23,849 nt of DNA. Source: Bacillota bacterium (GTDB lineage: Bacteria; Bacillota; Clostridia; Acetivibrionales; DSM-1351). The notes under the pieces are model-generated. The model made no database searches and was not told where the DNA came from. It saw only the letters and a program-made list of their open reading frames with translations. This document shows, piece after piece, positions 21,102-23,849 of the stretch. The position numbers were made by a program, and so were the translations under genes. Location of the stretch: assembly GCA_023412275.1 (NCBI GenBank), contig JAEYNY010000018.1:1-23849 (forward strand). The letters run 5' to 3'. Position 1 is the first letter of the stretch. Every line of letters starts with the position of its first letter.

Positions 21102-21959
21102 TTAAGGAATCAGATACATCCATACAATATTTACCAGAGCCGCACCGACACCTGCAACCCAAGTAATTTTAACCATCCACTGCCAAGTAACTCTGGCACT
21201 GATATTATCAAGAACTATTTCGAAGAAATAACATACTAATGCTATTAATATACCTACCCATAAAGGTTTTGCAAAAAACAATGAAATTAATCCCATGAGC
21301 AGTACCAAATCAATCCAGTCTGTTAATTCCAGCAATGCCAACTGAGTACCTGAGAACTCTGTAGTTACACCCTTTATCAATTCCTGATGACCATGGTGAG
21401 AAGTTGCAAAGTCAAAAGGTGACTTTCTCAGCTTTATTGTCAAAACATAAATGAATGCCAGGAATAAAAGAGGCAAACTGTACAACAGTGGTTTGTCGTG
21501 GTTGAATATATCAGAAATCATAAAGCTTCCTGTTACCTTGTATACCCCAACAACCATCAACAGCAGAACAGGTTCATATGCCATCATCTGCATAATTTCT
21601 CTCTGAGCACCAATCTTACTGTATGGGGAACGAACACTCATTGCACCCATAATCAGTGATATGCCTGAAAATGCCAGAATAAACATAAGCATAAGCAAAT
21701 CCTGTTTTAAAACCAACATAACCAGCGCACCTATTGCAAAGAACAAATGTCCTAAAACATAAACCATCTGAGTCTGGTTAACGGCAATTCCCTGCTTACC
21801 AATCAGTTTAAAGAAATCATAGAAAGGCTGAAGCAGTGGAGGCCCAAATCTATTCTGCATTCTTGCAGTAATCTTTCTGTCAATACCAAAAAGTAATCCA
21901 CCCAATATCGGAGCAGCTATTATGGCAATAACAGCAGTCAAAATATTGTTTATGCTCAT
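21102..21959 (-). CDS. echB: Ech hydrogenase membrane subunit EchB (NuoH-like)
   Basis: A 285-residue membrane protein equivalent to NuoH, with about eight predicted helices. The characteristic cytosolic segments are present: ARMQNRFGPPLLQPFYDFFK (32-51), SVRSPYSKIGAQREIMQMMAYEP (starting at 108), and SPFDFATSHHGHQELIKG (180-197). The last replaces the acidic NuoH loop with the His-rich version typical of Ech enzymes. It anchors the hydrogenase module and couples redox to ion translocation. Its ATG overlaps the echA stop by four bases (ATGA), and GGTGGTGAT upstream serves as ribosome binding site. Confidence 0.95.
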   Translation of the reverse strand: MSINNILTAVIAIIAAPILGGLLFGIDRKITARMQNRFGPPLLQPFYDFFKLIGKQGIAVNQTQMVYVLGHLFFAIGALVMLVLKQDLLMLMFILAFSGISLIMGAMSVRSPYSKIGAQREIMQMMAYEPVLLLMVVGVYKVTGSFMISDIFNHDKPLLYSLPLLFLAFIYVLTIKLRKSPFDFATSHHGHQELIKGVTTEFSGTQLALLELTDWIDLVLLMGLISLFFAKPLWVGILIALVCYFFEIVLDNISARVTWQWMVKITWVAGVGAALVNIVWMYLIP

Positions 21960-23845
21960 AATCCGATCACCACCCCTAACAAAATTATTATAATTGCACC
22001 TGCAGCAAGGTTGAGCCAGAAAGTCAGCTTGTTTTCACCAAAAACAGACTCCATATAATAGTTTCTAACGACTACCTTCTCAACTTTGTCACCGGGGCTG
22101 ATAAACTCTAACCCTCTTAAATCTTCATCTACATTACTTCCGCAAAGATATGGTGGCTTTAATCTTGCAGGTTTGATTCTGTTTGCAATGATAGGTATTG
22201 CAACCATCAATATCAAAATCACACCAAAGAATATTATGGAAGCAAACCCTCCATATACAGCCTGATTAACCTTTTCCAACCATACTCCCATACCGGTTCC
22301 GGAAAGCATCCCTTTGTCGGCAATATTAAATGCCATTATCTGAGGCTTTACAAACTGGTTATACAAAGGAGCGATTCCTATACTTGCTGCCATTACCAAA
22401 GCAATTAACACGGACAAAGCAGCTTTGATTGAAAAAGCAAGCTTTTCCATATGATACTTAGGTTTGTATGACATTGTAAGAATCATTCCAATCCACTTGG
22501 ACCAGAATACAACTGTAAGCGCACTTCCAAGTATTATAAATAACAATACCAACGGGTTGTGTACAGCTGTCTCTATTGCCATCCACTTTGTTATCAAAAC
22601 ACCGAAAGGCGGTAAAAGCATTGAAATCTGACCGATTACTGTAATAACTGTAGTAAACGGCATCTTTTTGAATAAGCCCTGCATATCCTCGATATCACGG
22701 CTGCCAATACCAAGCTCGATAGTACCCACGCAAAGGAAAAGCAATCCTTTTGATACAGCATGGAAAATCATAAGCAGAACAGCAGCAGCGAGAGAAATTC
22801 TTGTACCGATTCCTGCACAGCATATTATCAATCCAAGGTTTGCTATTGTTGAATAAGCAAGAACCTTCTTTGCATTACTCTGGCTTATTGCTATGGCTGA
22901 AGCGGCTACAAAAGTAAATCCTCCTGCAACAGCAACCAGTTGTCCCAGTATTGTACCTGAGAAAGCAGGAGCGATTCTTACAACCAGATATACGCCTGCT
23001 TTAACCATTGTACTTGAGTGTAGTAATGCTGATACAGGTGTTGGTGCAACCATGGCTCCCAACAACCAGCTCTGGAATGGGAACTGCGCCGACTTAGTAA
23101 AACCTGCAATACACAGGAGACCAAGTGCTATAGGCATCATTCCTGCGAAAGTGCCCTGCATTCCTGAATTTGATATAGCCTGTATTGAAAGTGTATCCAG
23201 GCTTGTATTTACTATTAATATAGCGATGATAAAAGCTACACCGCCCACTGAGTTAAGCCACAATGCTCTCAAACCGTTTTTAATGGCTATTTCAGTCCCG
23301 TCATGTGATATGAGCAGGAATGAGCAAAGTGTTGTAACTTCCCAGAAGAAATACATCCAGGATAGATTATCTGTCATAACCAATGCGTTCATTGCACCAA
23401 GGAATATGAAAAGTATCATAAAGAATCTTGGTTGCCTTGATACTTTCAGGTGCAAGTGATGTTCATGCTCCTTCATGTAGCCAAGTGCGAAAAATGTAAC
23501 AATAGGGCCGATAATTGAAACAAGCATTATCATTATTAATGACAAATGGTCAATTACAAATGCCTGTTCGGGCTCGTGAACCTTTCCGAACACTCCAAAT
23601 ACTTCAAATAAAGCCCAAGGAATAGATTGTAATACTGTTAATACAAGAACTATTGCTTTTTTGTGCTTTATACCTATATACCCGATGTAGCAGAAGAGTA
23701 AGAAGTCAAGTCCTTTAATCAACCCACCGACAATCTCGAGTACATGCTCATCCATCTGGAAAACCAGTTTTCCTTCAGGAGAGTTAATCATAAGTGCTAT
23801 GAAGCCGCCTGCCACTGCAAAAAGCAGCAGAGTAGAAATGCTCAC
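21956..23845 (-). CDS. echA: Ech hydrogenase membrane subunit EchA (NuoL-like antiporter subunit), 5' end near the window edge
   Basis: A 629-residue ion-pumping subunit of the NuoL/MrpA family with about 14-15 predicted membrane helices. Conserved features include Glu169 in FFWEVTT, Lys251 in FTKSAQFPFQSW and the discontinuous helix around PTPVSALLHSSTMVKAGVY with Lys282. These charged residues form the putative proton or sodium path. The C-terminal region (about 545-629) is a further helix pair with a loop holding LCGSNVDEDLRGLEF. The GTG at 23845 gives close to the usual length (EchA about 640 residues). However, the frame is open to the last base, so the true start and the promoter could lie outside the window. 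Confidence 0.93.
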   Translation of the reverse strand: MSISTLLLFAVAGGFIALMINSPEGKLVFQMDEHVLEIVGGLIKGLDFLLFCYIGYIGIKHKKAIVLVLTVLQSIPWALFEVFGVFGKVHEPEQAFVIDHLSLIMIMLVSIIGPIVTFFALGYMKEHEHHLHLKVSRQPRFFMILFIFLGAMNALVMTDNLSWMYFFWEVTTLCSFLLISHDGTEIAIKNGLRALWLNSVGGVAFIIAILIVNTSLDTLSIQAISNSGMQGTFAGMMPIALGLLCIAGFTKSAQFPFQSWLLGAMVAPTPVSALLHSSTMVKAGVYLVVRIAPAFSGTILGQLVAVAGGFTFVAASAIAISQSNAKKVLAYSTIANLGLIICCAGIGTRISLAAAVLLMIFHAVSKGLLFLCVGTIELGIGSRDIEDMQGLFKKMPFTTVITVIGQISMLLPPFGVLITKWMAIETAVHNPLVLLFIILGSALTVVFWSKWIGMILTMSYKPKYHMEKLAFSIKAALSVLIALVMAASIGIAPLYNQFVKPQIMAFNIADKGMLSGTGMGVWLEKVNQAVYGGFASIIFFGVILILMVAIPIIANRIKPARLKPPYLCGSNVDEDLRGLEFISPGDKVEKVVVRNYYMESVFGENKLTFWLNLAAGAIIIILLGVVIGL

Positions 23846-23849
23846 TACA

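Noticed and set aside
22893..23459. A 188-codon open frame on the plus strand
   Set aside because: It lies wholly antisense to echA, whose protein is clearly conserved. The translation looks like a shadow frame with no recognisable domain, and no ribosome binding site supports it.
1..23849. CRISPR arrays, tRNA genes, insertion sequences or prophage
   Set aside because: No regularly spaced repeats, cloverleaf-like segments, transposase or phage-type proteins were seen on reading both strands.

Overview
The window looks like chromosome from an anaerobic, spore-forming, low-GC Firmicute of the class Clostridia. A cellulolytic cluster III type (Ruminiclostridium / Clostridium cellulolyticum group) would fit, but that is inference from gene content and was not searched. 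The evidence is an alpha/beta-type small acid-soluble spore protein, a YyaC spore protein, rubredoxin, a complete six-subunit Ech-type energy-converting [NiFe] hydrogenase, AT-rich intergenic DNA and strong Firmicute ribosome binding sites. No rRNA, tRNA, CRISPR array, insertion sequence or prophage was seen, and no gap between genes exceeds 300 bases.

Layout. Positions 1-2915 (+): a DUF378 membrane protein, a SASP gene with its own terminator, then an AI-2E family permease, a TM1266-like small protein, a zinc-ribbon/HTH protein and an unrecognised 138-aa protein, closed by a strong bidirectional hairpin. 2980-6833: a lipoprotein (-), a PAP2 phosphatase (+), a leaderless DNRLRE-domain protein (-) and an orphan solute-binding lipoprotein (-). 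7008-8747 (+): a one-piece ABC exporter. It converges on a DUF1858/DUF438 pair (-, 8862-10335), and a near-perfect inverted repeat lies between them. 10483-14645 (-): small hypothetical proteins, DUF951, an MscS channel, a class-I glutamine-amidotransferase-like hydrolase, rubredoxin (12811-12969, with a promoter whose -10 lies in a palindrome), a DUF5668-type membrane protein and YyaC. 14799-16797 (+): a PAS-PP2C (SpoIIE-type) phosphatase and a methionine aminopeptidase.

16763-23849 (-) is the energy-metabolism block: echA-echB-echC-echD-echE-echF, then hypA, a TRIC-type channel gene and hypB. Ech couples reduced-ferredoxin oxidation and H2 evolution (or the reverse) to ion transport. HypA and HypB insert nickel into the EchE active site. 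hypC, hypD, hypE and hypF are not here and must lie elsewhere. EchE ends right after its second CxxC motif with no C-terminal extension, so no maturation endopeptidase is expected.

Most useful corrections: HypA should start at the GTG at 18536, which restores the nickel-binding Met-His-Glu N-terminus and correct Shine-Dalgarno spacing. Rubredoxin is a 52-aa gene easily missed by size cut-offs. The PAP2, DUF438, DUF1858, GATase, HypB, TRIC and EchC genes are all shorter at the N-terminus than their longest open frames. No clearly new multi-gene system was found. The best leads are the leaderless DNRLRE protein with two internal beta modules, the TRIC gene inside the hyp unit, and several uncharacterised palindromes.
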